Below are positions 48,981 to 60,000 of a stretch of 64,000 nucleotides of DNA, piece after piece. The stretch is from assembly GCF_932294415.1 (NCBI RefSeq), contig NC_065536.1:13003474-13067473 (forward strand), given 5' to 3'. A program made the translations under genes and the position numbers. Positions within the stretch are counted from its first letter, which is position 1; the number at the start of each line of letters is the position of its first letter. Origin of the DNA: Quercus robur (taxonomy: Eukaryota; Streptophyta; Magnoliopsida; Fagales; Fagaceae). The notes under the pieces were generated by a model. It worked only from the letters and a program-made list of their open reading frames with translations, searched no databases and was not told the DNA's origin.

Positions 48981-51109
48981 CTACAACATTGAGACTATCA
49001 TTCTAGTGATAAGAGTCCTTTTACATGCTATGCTTCCAATGCATAAACAATAAGTCAACCTAGTCCTTAGCTGTAGAGGTGGAAAATTCAAATTCACCAG
49101 AAATATCTGAAACCCATAAATAAGATTGCACACCTGTTTCAATTCGTTTAACAATTCAAACTCAAACTAGTGATCATTGAAGCTAACACACTGATTATAC
49201 CAATGTTTAGGATCCTCCAGAGTTCTTAGGCTAACTTCATCATGGAATTCCTAAAATCTTACCTATTTGTTCTGAATTGAGTGAATTGCTTATGACACAT
49301 CATCAATAATTTAAATAGATACCAAAATGGTGATAGTCAATATTTTCTTAAAATTTACATCATAGAATCTAATCTACTCATTTAAAAATGAATGTAAAAT
49401 ATTTTAGGAACTCTATAATTGCAAAATAAAAATTCAAACCCAAATCAACTATCAAAATGAAGATAATAAAGAGATACTACCGTAAAATTCCAGCTCAAAT
49501 TATACATACTAACACCTTGTTTAATTCTCGAGAAAACCGATAGAAAATGAAAGAGGGGGAAAATATTCAATTATATGTGGTACACAAAAGGATGAGTTAA
49601 CCAAAATTCCAAACCAAGTATGCCAAAGGTCTGCACACTATTTCAACATGCTTAACTCTTTCAAAAATCAAGAGTACATTTTAAATGAGTGATGCTACAA
49701 ATTTTACAACATAAGTCTTACAAATGGATATGTCACCTTTTAAACACACACACACACAAAAGTTCATAAATTCATTTATTATGTTGTTGTGGCACTAAAC
49801 ACATTCATTATCGTGTCCATTTGCAAGCCTTTATAGTAAATTTAGCAGTAGCTTTAGTGTTTTCGCAATTTAAATACTACTTAGTTGATTAAATGAAGAA
49901 AATACACTAAAAACACACTAATCCAAGCTAATATTCAAAACACTAAACCCTCTCTAACATTTGGTTTCAAATATCAATTTCAAATATATTATAGGGTAAA
50001 TTTCATTAACTTACCCTGAGGTTTGAGTAAATGTTAACCGGGTCCAAGACATTTCAAAACTAACCAATTTGGTGCGTAAACAATAAACATTGTTAGGTTC
50101 ATTAGTCATTTTTCTCTTCTCTCTTAGGGACCAAATTGGTCAATTTTGAAATATTTTTTTGATAAGTAATAAGATTATATTGATAAAGAAAAGGAACACC
50201 CTAGTACACAGGGAGTGAACAAGGGAAAAGAAATCAAATACAAAAATTGCAAGAGTCTAGGAAATCAATAAAAGAAGGGAATGATTGTCTTTGCAAAGCA
50301 AACAACCAATCCCTTAAAGTTCTAAAAAAGAGAAGTTTGAGGTCCGGAATAGATCTCTCAATATCTTCAAAACATCTACTATTTCTCTCCCTCCAAAGAC
50401 ACCACATTAAGCAATGAGGAATGATGAACCAAACCTTAGGGTGGGTTAATGGAATTCACCCTACATTATAAGACTACAATTTACAACTCCAATTAGTCTA
50501 TCAAATAAGCGAATACACCAAAAACGTACCAATCCAAAATTGCAAGATTACTTCCAATTACAACTTAAAATCCTAATTAGTTCAATCAAATAAAGAGATT
50601 AACTAAAATTCTAGCACTAACCCTCTCTAGCATGTAAAAAATCACAACACTACAACTCTAATTAGCTGATCACATGAAGCAAATACACCCAGAATATACT
50701 AATCCAAGCTACAATTCCAACATTAGAGATTCCATTAACAAAATTCGTGCACTATTAGTATTTCGTTTATCTACTGCTAGATTTAAATTTTCGAATTCCG
50801 ATTCTAAAAAAAATAAATAAATAAAGCCAGAATAAGTGAAGCTAATTAGAGAACAGGAACGATAGCAAAGTTAAAATTGAACTAGACGAATAGTATAACA
50901 AAGATGAAATAAAAAATTTCAGATTCAAAGGGTTTTTTTTCTTTTTCTTTTTTTTTTTTCTTTTTTTTTCCATTTCCTACTCTTTCTCAGTAACCAACAG
51001 AAAATAAGCTAATTCCATTCTTTTATTATGTAACGTATGTGTGCGTGTGCGTGTGCGTGTGCGTGTGCGTTCTGATATAGAGAAATAGTTAGAGATTAGG
51101 GTTTCGTAC
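48981..51109 (-). other. Intron 1 of Myb copy B
   Basis: Between leader exon and first coding exon. It contains the old MITE (49993-50465) interrupted by a LINE fragment (50154-50428). It lacks the LINE and Tourist insertions of copy A. Confidence 0.55.
50154..50428 (-). mobile_element. 5'-truncated LINE fragment inside a MITE
   Basis: On the minus strand it ends in TTATTACTTATC plus poly(A). Upstream it encodes the ORF2 tail (W-C-L-W-R-E-R-N-S-R-C-F-E-D), the same family as 5417-6542. It replaced part of the MITE seen whole in copy A. Confidence 0.85.
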
Positions 51110-51230
51110 CTTTGATTTGTGGAGAGAAATCGCAGAGAGAGAGAGAAGAAGAAGAGAAACTTCGAGGTGTGACTTGCGAGAATGGATTTACGAAGAACAC
51201 TGTGGTGGCTGTTTGGATGTTTTGACAGAC
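51110..51230 (-). other. 5' UTR exon of Myb copy B
   Basis: Leader ending CAAAG|GTACG, followed by CCCTAATC. Matches 7723 onwards in copy A. Transcription start not determined. Confidence 0.5.
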
Positions 51231-51360
51231 ATACTCCTCTCTCTGGATAGCTATATCCTGCACCTGTTCAATGATATATCGGTACTCTAGGAAAGGATGT
51301 GTCATGTGTGTGATAGTGGTCCATTTTTTTTTTTTTTTTGCTAAAGTGTGTGATAGTGGT

Positions 51361-51652
51361 CCATAATAATCATCTTGGGACCAAGATTTTTTTCCCAAAC
51401 TGGTTCATAGAAAAACGCTTCGGACTCTTCTTTACTTTTTATTTTTATTTTTTATTAAATGTAAATTTTGAAAATTTAATTGATCCATAATAATCATCTT
51501 AGGACAAAGGTTTTTTTCCCAAACTGGTTCATAGAAAAACTTGTACGGGTAGAAGAGCTACCCAATGATTTGGATGCTATATTCCGATCTGATTTAGTTC
51601 AATAAATTTACTTACCTCTTTCTCAAAAAAAAAAAAAAAAAAAAAAAAAAAA
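51361..51652 (+). repeat. Short direct repeat and LINE 3' tail
   Basis: ccataataatcatctt..tttcccaaactggttcat occurs at 51361-51416 and 51485-51540. 51541-51652 looks like a LINE 3' end (ataaatttacttacctcttt) with a poly(A) of about 28. Confidence 0.55.
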
Positions 51653-51821
51653 CTATTCAGTTAGTTCAACTGGTAAAGTCTCTGATGGTTTGTATAAAAG
51701 ATCTTGGGTTCAATCTCCGTCTACACCAAAAATCGATTGGTGTCTTGGTCTGAGGATAAAGAGCTATCATTAGGAGCGGACGCCAAAGATTAAAACTCTC
51801 TCAAAAAAAAAAAAAAAAAAA
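51653..51821 (+). mobile_element. tRNA-derived SINE
   Basis: Internal pol III promoter: A box TAGTTCAACTGG (about 51662) and B box GGTTCAATCTC (about 51707). It ends ctctctc plus poly(A). Same target text (gactcttct) occurs on both sides (51422 and 51823). Confidence 0.85.
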
Positions 51822-51879
51822 GACTCTTCTTATTTTTTTATTAAATGTAAATTTTGAAAATTTTACTGGTCCATAATGT

Positions 51880-52700
51880 ATGTTATTAACATACAAATTT
51901 TGAAATTTTAACGTTATTCTTCTTGAAATTTTTCAAGCATGGGGAAATAATAAAAACATATAATCTAACGATTAAATTTTCAAAATTTACATTTAAGAAA
52001 AATATATATAGAAGAAGTTTTAAGAATTTCAAAAATTTTCCATTATCTTATGAGTTGGATTTATAAATTTTTTTTTTTTTAAATTTTGCAATACATACTA
52101 CAAAATGGAAAATACATATTGGAAAAAATTTTGCAACAAACTTGGTAGTAGTCTATGTCTACAACTTCACTCAATATTTTTTTTTTATTGGATGTGAATT
52201 TTGATAAATTCACATTTGGATTATATTTTCTTCTCATATCCTCTATGTTTTTAAAATTTTTAGAAGATCAAAAATCAATAACTTGTTATCAAATAGATAT
52301 TCAAATTTCAAATTTTTGTAGTCTAAAATTATATATAAAATAAATTCTCAAAAAAAAAATATATATATATATATATACACACATAAAATATAAGTATATA
52401 AATTGAATAGAAAATTAAATCCAATTAACACGAAATTTTATATGTGTTAAGAACATTAAAAATGTGTAATTCAACGACTAGATTTTTGAAATATATTACA
52501 ATATTAATTTTTTAAATAGAAGTTGTAACCTTAGGCTACAACTAAATTTGTAGCCAAATTTTATTCATACATATATATCTCTTGCATGAGATATTTTTTT
52601 ATAGTCTTATTATCATTGTAAATCAATATGTTTTTAGATAAAGTTTATTACATTTTTTAATTGAATTTAATGCAACTAGGTGATGGAAAATTTGAATTTA
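51880..52700. mobile_element. Left part of the foldback family, copy B
   Basis: Aligns with 9091-9910 of copy A. The right part is displaced to 58500-59090 by the LINE. Confidence 0.55.
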
Positions 52701-52749
52701 ATTAGGGAAGTTTTTTTTTTTTTTTTTTGAGGGGGAAATAGCTGAAACT

Positions 52750-55700
52750 TTATTGATGTAAAAGAGCCAAATCAGCTTGTACAATAGATTGAATGTGTGA
52801 TGGAACATCCTCCATCCAAGCTAAAAAATCTGGTATGCGTAGAGCATATTTGGCCAGACTATGAGCTACAGCATTGCCATCTCTTTTTGTATGAGAATAT
52901 AGCAATAAATCAAAATTTTGGGACAAACTTCTGACATCCTCAAGCAGTAAACCCGTAGGTGTTAATGTCTCTGTTCTTTCCAGTAGTGCTTGTATCACTT
53001 CCAGTGAGTCACCCTCCAGTATAAGGCGCTGAAAGCCAAGATCTTTTGCAAATGTTAGAGCCGTAGCAGCTGCCATGGCCTCTATCTCCACTGCCTTAAC
53101 GGACTGATGTATTTTCTTCGCACATGAAGCTAGAGCCAAACCGTTCATGTCCCGTACAACCACTCCAACTCCAGACTTTTTCTCCTGTGAACAAGTCGCC
53201 CCATCAAAATTTACTTTAACCACTTCCCTTGGAGGAGGACGCCAGTGGTTTTGGGCTGTATGAGTAGCCCGTCGCCCCTGAGATTCCCGCCTCTGTATTG
53301 ACCTGTGAAAATCCTCCAAACTGGATTTTGCAGCAACTGCTACCTGCTGAAGATCAGTGGCAGGTTCTTGTATCCGAGCCCGGTTCCGTTGATTCCAAAC
53401 TGACCAAGCCGTGAGTGCAAAAAGATCCAAGTTCTTCCCTTCCGTGATTAACCAAGAAACCAGGTCTGTGAAGTCCAGAAAACCAGTAGAGTTTCTGAAA
53501 TCCCATTCTGCGTGATCAACCCAGACGACATCAAGCTTGGTGCAGGTCCATAATGCATGAAGAGGGTCTTCGACATCGGTTTGGCAGCGTTCACATGTGG
53601 AATCTTCAGTGATAGTGCGTTTCATCAACGCGTGTTTTGTCGGCATTGCATTTCGACAGGCCCTCCATATAAACATTTTAACCTTCTGCGGAACTTGCAT
53701 CGACCAAATTGCTTTCCATATATTTTTATCTCGAAGAGGTGGAACCTGGTTTGAGACTTCCCTTTCAGCTTCTTCCTTGAGGAAATGGTAGCCCGATTTG
53801 CATGTATAAACCCCATTTTTTGTGTACGGCCAGAACAGGACGTCCTCTGCTTCAACATGGCTCAGTGGAATTGACTTAACTAGCTCAGCATCTTCTTCAT
53901 TGAATAGCCCATTCACCAAGTCTGCCCTCCATTGCCGCGTGGATTGATCAATCAAGCAGGACACCGAGGAGTTTTCAAAGTCCTGTATGGGGCAAATCGG
54001 TAGATATGGAGGATGTTTCCTTGGCAACCATCTTTGCTGCCATATGTTGATTTTCTCCCCATTTCCAACCCTCCACCTAACTCCCCTTTGAATAACATCC
54101 CTTCCTCTAATAATACTCTTCCATGCATACGAACCCATTCTTGAGTCAACCGCTTCCATGATTGTAGTATTTGGAAAAAATCGGGCCTTGAAAACCTTGT
54201 AGAAAAGAGAAGTTTTATTGTGCAAAAGTCGCCATGCTTGCTTTGCTAGTAGGGAGTCATTGTACATGGTTAGATCCCGGAAGCCCATTCCACCCACTGA
54301 TTTGGATTTTGTCATTTCCTCCCACTTGATCCAATGAATCTTTCTATGATCACCACGTTGCCCCCACCAAAATTTTTTAATTAGAGCTTCAATTTCATGA
54401 CACAATCCAATGGGTAATTTAAAACAACCCATTGTGTAGGTGGGGATAGCTTGTATGATTGATTTTAGTAGCACCTCCCTACCTGCTTGCGAGAGCAATT
54501 TACCTTCCCAACCTTGTAACTTCCTCCATATTTTTTCTTTGATGTAGTTGAAACTTGCTTTTTTCCTTTTACCCACAAAGGAAGGTAGCCCCAAATACCT
54601 CTCATATTGCATGATCTCTGGAACACCAAAAGCCACCTTTATTGCATGCCTCACATCACTTGGAGTACATTTGCTAAAAAATAATGCAGTTTTGTTTTTA
54701 TTGACTTTTTGCCCCGATGCCTCCTCATACATATTCAAGACCTCCAACACCTTTTCACATTCTTCTATGGTTACCCTGCAAAAAAGAAGACTATCATCTG
54801 CAAAAAGCAGATGGGTTAGTTTGGGCCCTCTCCTACACAGTGAAAAACCGTGTATTTCTCCATTATTTTCCGCTTTCTTGATTAGCCCATTTAGGCCTTC
54901 AGTACAAAGCAAGAAAAGAAAAGGTGATAGAGGATCGCCTTGTCTTATCCCCCGAGTAGGCTGAATCATACCACAAGGCTCCCCATTGACCAACACCGAA
55001 TATGAAACAGTTTTAACACACCCCATTATCAGTTGGATCCACCTTTCATTAAAACCCATTTGTCTCATCAGTTTTTCCAAGAAATTCCAATCAACCCGAT
55101 CGTAAGCCTTACTCATATCCAATTTAATAGCCATAAAACCATGAGTAGTAGACTTGAAATTTTGCAAACTATGAAGGGTCTCAAATGCAACAAGGATATT
55201 ATCAGAAATTAATCTATCTTTTGTAAAAGCTGATTGGTGTTCAGTGATAATAGATGGTAATAATTTTTTCAAACGGTTGGCCAATACTTTGGAATATACT
55301 TTGTAAAGTACATTACAAAGACTAATAGGGCGGAATTGATGAGCATATTCAGGCTTATTTATTTTTGGTATGAGAGTGATAAACGTATGGTTGAGGGGGG
55401 ATGGTAGAGTACCTGAATTCAACCATGCCAGGATGGAGGAGGTGACATCCTCTCTTACTGTGTCCCAAAAATGCTGGTAAAAAAGGGGTGGCATTCCATC
55501 GGGCCCAGGAGCTTTAAGTGGTGCCATTTGGTGTAGTGCTTCCTCCACTTCTTTCTCATCAAATTCTTGGCTTAGGGCGGCATTCATCTCATCATCAATG
55601 ATAGGTTGTACACATGATAATACATGTTGGGGCATATTGTGCTCAGTTGAGGTAAAAAGATTCTGGAAATAATTTACCAGAATTGTGGCGATATCAGTCG

Positions 55701-56862
55701 GTTGGTCTCTCCACCTATCCTCCTCATCTCTAATTCCTTCAATCAGATTTTTCCTATATCTCCTTGTAGCACAACTATGGAAATATTTGGTATTTCTATC
55801 CCCTTGCCTTGCCCATAGTACTCGTGATCGTTGGGCCCACATAATGGCTTCTCTCTCCAACAGCACCTCAATCTCCCTTTTTAACTGCCTCACTCGATTG
55901 TTGTTGCCACTAGCCATAGCTTCAACTTCGGCTTTTGCTAAGTTTTTCTTCAATCGGTCCAAATCCTTCCTCACACTACCAAAGACATTTTTATTCCACC
56001 AACACAAATCTTTCCCACATTTTTCAACCTTTGCTAGAATAGAACCTTCGAACCCGAAATCACCAACACTAGTCCATGCAGCCTGCACCACCTCTTCACA
56101 TCCCGTGTGTGACAGCCACATCTCTTCAAATCGAAACAATTTTTTCCGGGAAGGTGGATCAATTCCCGAAAAAACAATATGGAGAGGGATATGGTCTGAA
56201 AAGTCACATCTGAGATGATAGACTTTTGTTCCCGGAAACCTTAAAAACCAGCTGTTAGTTGCCAAACATCTATCTAATCTTTCCCATATTGAATTACCAT
56301 TCTCGAAATGTCTACTCCAAGTGTATTTTGGGCCTACAAAGCCCAAATCCATAAAACCGCACTCATCAATCACATCTCTGAACTGTTGCATCTGGTTATG
56401 GGACCGAATTGCTCCTCCCAACTTTTCATCCTGACGAACTATTTCATTGAAATCGCCATAACACAACCATGGCCTCTCTGGACTTGAATTCAATCTCCTA
56501 AGTTTCTCCCAAGCTTCAGACCGTCTTCCTGTTTCAGGTTCACCATAAAATCCTGTAAAAAACCATTCACTTTCCAAACCTTTGTCAATAACAGCATGAA
56601 TAAAATTTTTATCTGATCCTTCTATAGTCAAATTAATTGATGATCTCCAGTAAAGAACCAGACCACCACTGCGCCCCACTTTTGGAACTACCCATCGATG
56701 ATCAAAATTGATACTATTTTGAATGAACTCTATCCTTGCTTCGTCTGTAAGTGTTTCGGCTAAAAACACTACAGAGGGATCTTTTGCCCGTATTAATTCC
56801 ACGAGCTCTCTTCCTATACGTAGGTTCCCAAGCCCACGACAGTTCCATACTAAGCAACTCAT
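52750..56862 (-). CDS. LINE ORF2: endonuclease, reverse transcriptase, RNase H
   Basis: 1370 residues without a stop. The N-terminal APE-type endonuclease (about 1-230) has W-N-C-R-G (6-10), C-Y-G-D-F-N (about 133) and D-F-S-D-H (about 219). The reverse transcriptase follows, with the catalytic F-A-D-D near residue 687 and G-I-R-Q-G-D-P-L-S-P just before it. A zf-RVT domain starts near 1050 (W-K-A-I-W-S-M-Q-V-P). A plant-type RNase H (from about 1215) has F-D-G-A, E-I-E-A, E-G-D-S (about 1281) and R-D-G-N-A-V-A-H (about 1326). It would nick target DNA and copy its own RNA by target-primed reverse transcription in the nucleus. The ATG overlaps the ORF1 stop as ATGA. All catalytic motifs are present, so it may be active or a donor for the truncated copies, although the latter belong to another lineage. 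Confidence 0.95.
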   Translation of the reverse strand: MSCLVWNCRGLGNLRIGRELVELIRAKDPSVVFLAETLTDEARIEFIQNSINFDHRWVVPKVGRSGGLVLYWRSSINLTIEGSDKNFIHAVIDKGLESEWFFTGFYGEPETGRRSEAWEKLRRLNSSPERPWLCYGDFNEIVRQDEKLGGAIRSHNQMQQFRDVIDECGFMDLGFVGPKYTWSRHFENGNSIWERLDRCLATNSWFLRFPGTKVYHLRCDFSDHIPLHIVFSGIDPPSRKKLFRFEEMWLSHTGCEEVVQAAWTSVGDFGFEGSILAKVEKCGKDLCWWNKNVFGSVRKDLDRLKKNLAKAEVEAMASGNNNRVRQLKREIEVLLEREAIMWAQRSRVLWARQGDRNTKYFHSCATRRYRKNLIEGIRDEEDRWRDQPTDIATILVNYFQNLFTSTEHNMPQHVLSCVQPIIDDEMNAALSQEFDEKEVEEALHQMAPLKAPGPDGMPPLFYQHFWDTVREDVTSSILAWLNSGTLPSPLNHTFITLIPKINKPEYAHQFRPISLCNVLYKVYSKVLANRLKKLLPSIITEHQSAFTKDRLISDNILVAFETLHSLQNFKSTTHGFMAIKLDMSKAYDRVDWNFLEKLMRQMGFNERWIQLIMGCVKTVSYSVLVNGEPCGMIQPTRGIRQGDPLSPFLFLLCTEGLNGLIKKAENNGEIHGFSLCRRGPKLTHLLFADDSLLFCRVTIEECEKVLEVLNMYEEASGQKVNKNKTALFFSKCTPSDVRHAIKVAFGVPEIMQYERYLGLPSFVGKRKKASFNYIKEKIWRKLQGWEGKLLSQAGREVLLKSIIQAIPTYTMGCFKLPIGLCHEIEALIKKFWWGQRGDHRKIHWIKWEEMTKSKSVGGMGFRDLTMYNDSLLAKQAWRLLHNKTSLFYKVFKARFFPNTTIMEAVDSRMGSYAWKSIIRGRDVIQRGVRWRVGNGEKINIWQQRWLPRKHPPYLPICPIQDFENSSVSCLIDQSTRQWRADLVNGLFNEEDAELVKSIPLSHVEAEDVLFWPYTKNGVYTCKSGYHFLKEEAEREVSNQVPPLRDKNIWKAIWSMQVPQKVKMFIWRACRNAMPTKHALMKRTITEDSTCERCQTDVEDPLHALWTCTKLDVVWVDHAEWDFRNSTGFLDFTDLVSWLITEGKNLDLFALTAWSVWNQRNRARIQEPATDLQQVAVAAKSSLEDFHRSIQRRESQGRRATHTAQNHWRPPPREVVKVNFDGATCSQEKKSGVGVVVRDMNGLALASCAKKIHQSVKAVEIEAMAAATALTFAKDLGFQRLILEGDSLEVIQALLERTETLTPTGLLLEDVRSLSQNFDLLLYSHTKRDGNAVAHSLAKYALRIPDFLAWMEDVPSHIQSIVQADLALLHQ

Positions 56863-58265
56863 TGTTGTTGGCGGGGCTGACTATCAGCCTCCACCAATAA
56901 AGAAGTTGATTTCTCATCAGTATTCGATACTTGAATGCGTTTCGAAGGTACCTCAAACTGACATTCTGCTTCAACATTTGTTCTTTTTTGCCCTGAGATT
57001 TTCTGCTCTGTAAATTGCCCCACTGAGTTAACCGGTCTGCTTTTTCGTGTCCAGCAATGAGGGCTGCGTGTTTTCACAATTGATGGTGAAGCCCTAGATG
57101 GATCCTGATCAACACGTGCGTTGCTTAGTTGCTGGTTGGTATCTTTTAAATATTCACGTGAGCTAGAGTCCATTATTACTTCAGCTGCTGAGTCACACTC
57201 CTTTTCCAAACATAACTCTTCAGCTAGATCATCATCAATATTATTTTGCACCGGCTGATCCTCATTAGGTCCCTTAAATGCTCCTTCAATCACGGTATTA
57301 ACTGGATATGATTACTAATTTTCAGTTTCAGCCGAGGTGTTTACTCCAGAGAATCCGTTGCACTTTAATGGTGAGTTAATGCTTCCCACGTAACGTTCAT
57401 CCTCACTGCACGCACGGTCCAACCCTCTTCCCCTCCCCTGCTGTGGCGGCTTGCCTGAAGCTTGGCTTGCCATGGTGGTCGTGCTGCCTTTCTTTTTTTC
57501 AGCATAATACCCAGGAACCTTGATAACATTCCTCTTTGATGGAATAAATGGTGGAGCTCTCAGCTGTGGACCAAACTCTCTTTGATCAATGCTCAGCGTC
57601 CCTTCACTCTCAATCCAGAGATCGCAATCTCGATCGTCATGAGTTAACCGGCCACACCAATAGCAAATATTGGGCAATCTTTCATATTTGAAGGACACCC
57701 AAATCTCTTTCCCATCATGCAGTGATATAAGGCGACCACGACACAATGGTAGAGATAAATCAATGGATACCTGTAGACGGATGAAGTGACTCGCATCAAA
57801 CACCCTATTTTCCTTTGGCCGAAACACCTGACCTATAACCTCACATATTTTTATCCCGGCTTCCACACTCATGTACTTGACAGGAAGTCCATGCACTTGC
57901 ACCCATAGGATCGTCCTCTCGAACCTGATCTCATTCAAAGGTTTATCACCTTCATAACGCTCCATTACTACCAGGTGTTTATCAAAACTCCATGGTTCGC
58001 TACTAATAATTCTTTCCACATCCTCTTCGTTATCAAAAGTGAATAAAATTTTATGGTCCTCAAACTTCTGAATCTTGAACCCACTCCTGGCTCTCCACAA
58101 TGGTGTAAAAGTTTTAGCTATTACATCCACACTGAGAGCTCTCCTTGTCAAGAATTTCGCAGCGATGGAGAATTCCTTGACAGTTTCCTCGTGAGTGAGA
58201 CTACACCCTGGCCCTTCTCTCTCGGAGAGGGTAAGGCGGTTCCAAGAATTTGCTAGCTCATCCAT
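56859..58265 (-). CDS. LINE ORF1 (DUF4283, zinc knuckle), interrupted by TAG TAA
   Basis: RNA-binding type ORF1. From the ATG at 58265 a DUF4283 region (about residues 30-170; F-T-P-L-W, W-V-Q-V-H-G-L-P) leads to a CCHC-type zinc knuckle C-Y-W-C-G-R-L-T-H-D-D-R-D-C at about 200-213. At 57312-57317 two consecutive in-frame stops, TAG TAA, end the first segment. The same frame then stays open for about 150 more codons to a TGA at 56859-56861, which overlaps the ORF2 ATG. So the original ORF1 was probably about 469 residues and is split here, or a shorter ORF1 is made. By family knowledge it would bind LINE RNA in a ribonucleoprotein particle. Frames on the opposite strand are shadows. Confidence 0.85.
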
Positions 58266-58495
58266 GATCACTTACCCCACAAACTGTTTCCCAATCCCCT
58301 GAAAGAGAACCCAACAAACCTAGAGATAGTCTTACTATCCCAAGGATACAATCCACACCTCCAATGAAGTGACACCCCAATTCTACAAAGCCAAAGAAGT
58401 TAGAACAAGGCACTAGCTTCTTAGGCAGAGAGAAACCCGTCAAAGAGATTTTCTGTACATTTGTTAAATATCGAAAATCTCTGAAATTGCCTTTT

Positions 58496-59090
58496 GAGTT
58501 TATTTGTACCTAAGAAAGTGTATTTAAATTTTGTCCATACAGTAAGGTTAAAATGTGTCCCCTTATAAAGAAAACGATTTTTCTTAGCTATTGGCATTGG
58601 ACAATGCATTATGTTTTAGAAAAAAATATTTAGTACAATGATACTAATTTTTTTTTTTTTTTTTTTTTGAGAAACTAGTACAATGATACTAAATAAAGCC
58701 TTCCGAGAGGTTAAGGCAGGAGGAATCCGCGTGGAACAATATTGACATTGTCCTATTTTGTAAATATTCTATGAATTTCTTTTAGTTAAAGAATGAAGTT
58801 TGGGTATAGAGTTGATTGTAATTTAAGGTTACAACTCCTACTTTAAAATTATAACATGATTACAGATTTTGAAAATTTAATCATTGGAATACATGTTCTT
58901 TATATTTTTAACATACATAAAATTTCATATCAATCAATTTTATTTACTATTCGATTTATAAACTTTTTTTTTAATAATATTATACTACAAAAAATTAAAA
59001 TTTAAACATTTAATTGATAATATAATTTTTATTTTGATCTTTTGTAAATTTTGCAGACATGGAGAACATGAGAAAAAAAATAGTCTGCAT
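58496..59090. mobile_element. Right part of the foldback family, copy B
   Basis: Aligns with 9940-10500 (gccttccgagaggtta, atttaaacatttaattgat). Contains one arm unit instead of the two in copy A and a micro-insertion at 58648. Confidence 0.6.
58648..58676 (-). mobile_element. Poly(A)-only retroposon micro-insertion
   Basis: 29 bp (poly-T then gagaaac) between 17-bp direct repeats tagtacaatgatactaa at 58631-58647 and 58677-58693. Copy A shows the empty site near 10058. Confidence 0.85.
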
Positions 59091-59237
59091 AGAATCCGAA
59101 GGTGAAGTGGGATTTGGAGTAAGGTGGTGAATCTGGTGGTGTGGTTGGTTGGTTTGTCGAGTGACTCTCTCTCAAACATTCCCTTGTTTTTTTTTATGAT
59201 GGAATGTTTTGACAATTTTGGATCTCTCTAACACTCT

Positions 59238-59363
59238 TTTTTTTTTTTTTTTTTGAGAAATAATTATAATATGCTGCTAACCCCGCAGCTCGAACTCTTT
59301 CCTCCTTAGATCCCCAAGTACTTTGTACTTGGAGAGGTGCCAATTCAGTTACAAGGCTTTTGG
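59238..59363 (-). mobile_element. tRNA-derived SINE, antisense
   Basis: Poly(A) end at 59238. On the minus strand an A-box-like TAACTGAATTGG and a B-box-like AGTTCGAGCTG. Flanked by the 12-bp duplication ctctaacactct (59226-59237, 59364-59375). Confidence 0.85.
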
Positions 59364-59375
59364 CTCTAACACTCT

Positions 59376-59823
59376 CTTTTTAATAAAAGCTATTTTATTT
59401 ATTTTAATATACTTTTTCACAATTTTTTTAATATATAGAGAAATATAATTTAGGAAATAAGTAAAGTACCTTTTTTTTCCCCCCAAAAGGTAAGTACATT
59501 AGTTTATTAAAGTCGCTAGAAACTAGAAAGCCACAGTTTACCCCCCAAAAAACGCAATTGAAAAGCAAAAATGAGAAGGTTCCCTTAAAGAATCGCTTAC
59601 AATTATACAATACTGTTCGTTGTGGTACCCAAACGAAGGGAAAAGCCATAAATTTAGGTTCTCTTCACATTCCTAAGGACACACTTGTTGTATTTCCTTT
59701 TCTACTACCATCCGTGTTAAGTGGATTGTTTTGTGTTTGAGCTCCTACATAGACATGATGGATTGTCTAAAAATATGGCCATTTCTGCAAAGCCATAGTG
59801 GTCAAATTCCAAATGGATAAAAA

Positions 59824-59854
<31 letters not shown>

Positions 59855-59946
59855 GGGTGTTCCACGGGACTTTTGGAACATTATGCTTGTAGTGTTTGAA
59901 AGATTTTGTTCACACCACATTTCAGAGAGGATTAAAATATATATAT

Positions 59947-60000
<54 letters not shown>

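Larger units (their letters stand above)
52711..58495 (-). mobile_element. Nearly full-length L1-type LINE
   Basis: Poly(A) end at 52711-52728, 5' end near 58495. Encodes ORF1 and ORF2 and leaves a 5' UTR of about 230 bp. Compared with copy A the target lost about a dozen bases and no clear target duplication is seen. The continuous 1370-codon ORF2 suggests a young copy. Confidence 0.9.

Noticed and set aside
51653-51821. tRNA gene
   Set aside because: A and B boxes are present, but there is no cloverleaf and it ends in poly(A): a SINE.
54548-54964. Plus-strand frames across the LINE
   Set aside because: Shadows of ORF2 on the opposite strand, lacking motifs.
52697-58510. Target site duplication of the full-length LINE
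   Set aside because: No convincing direct repeat at the two ends when compared with copy A.
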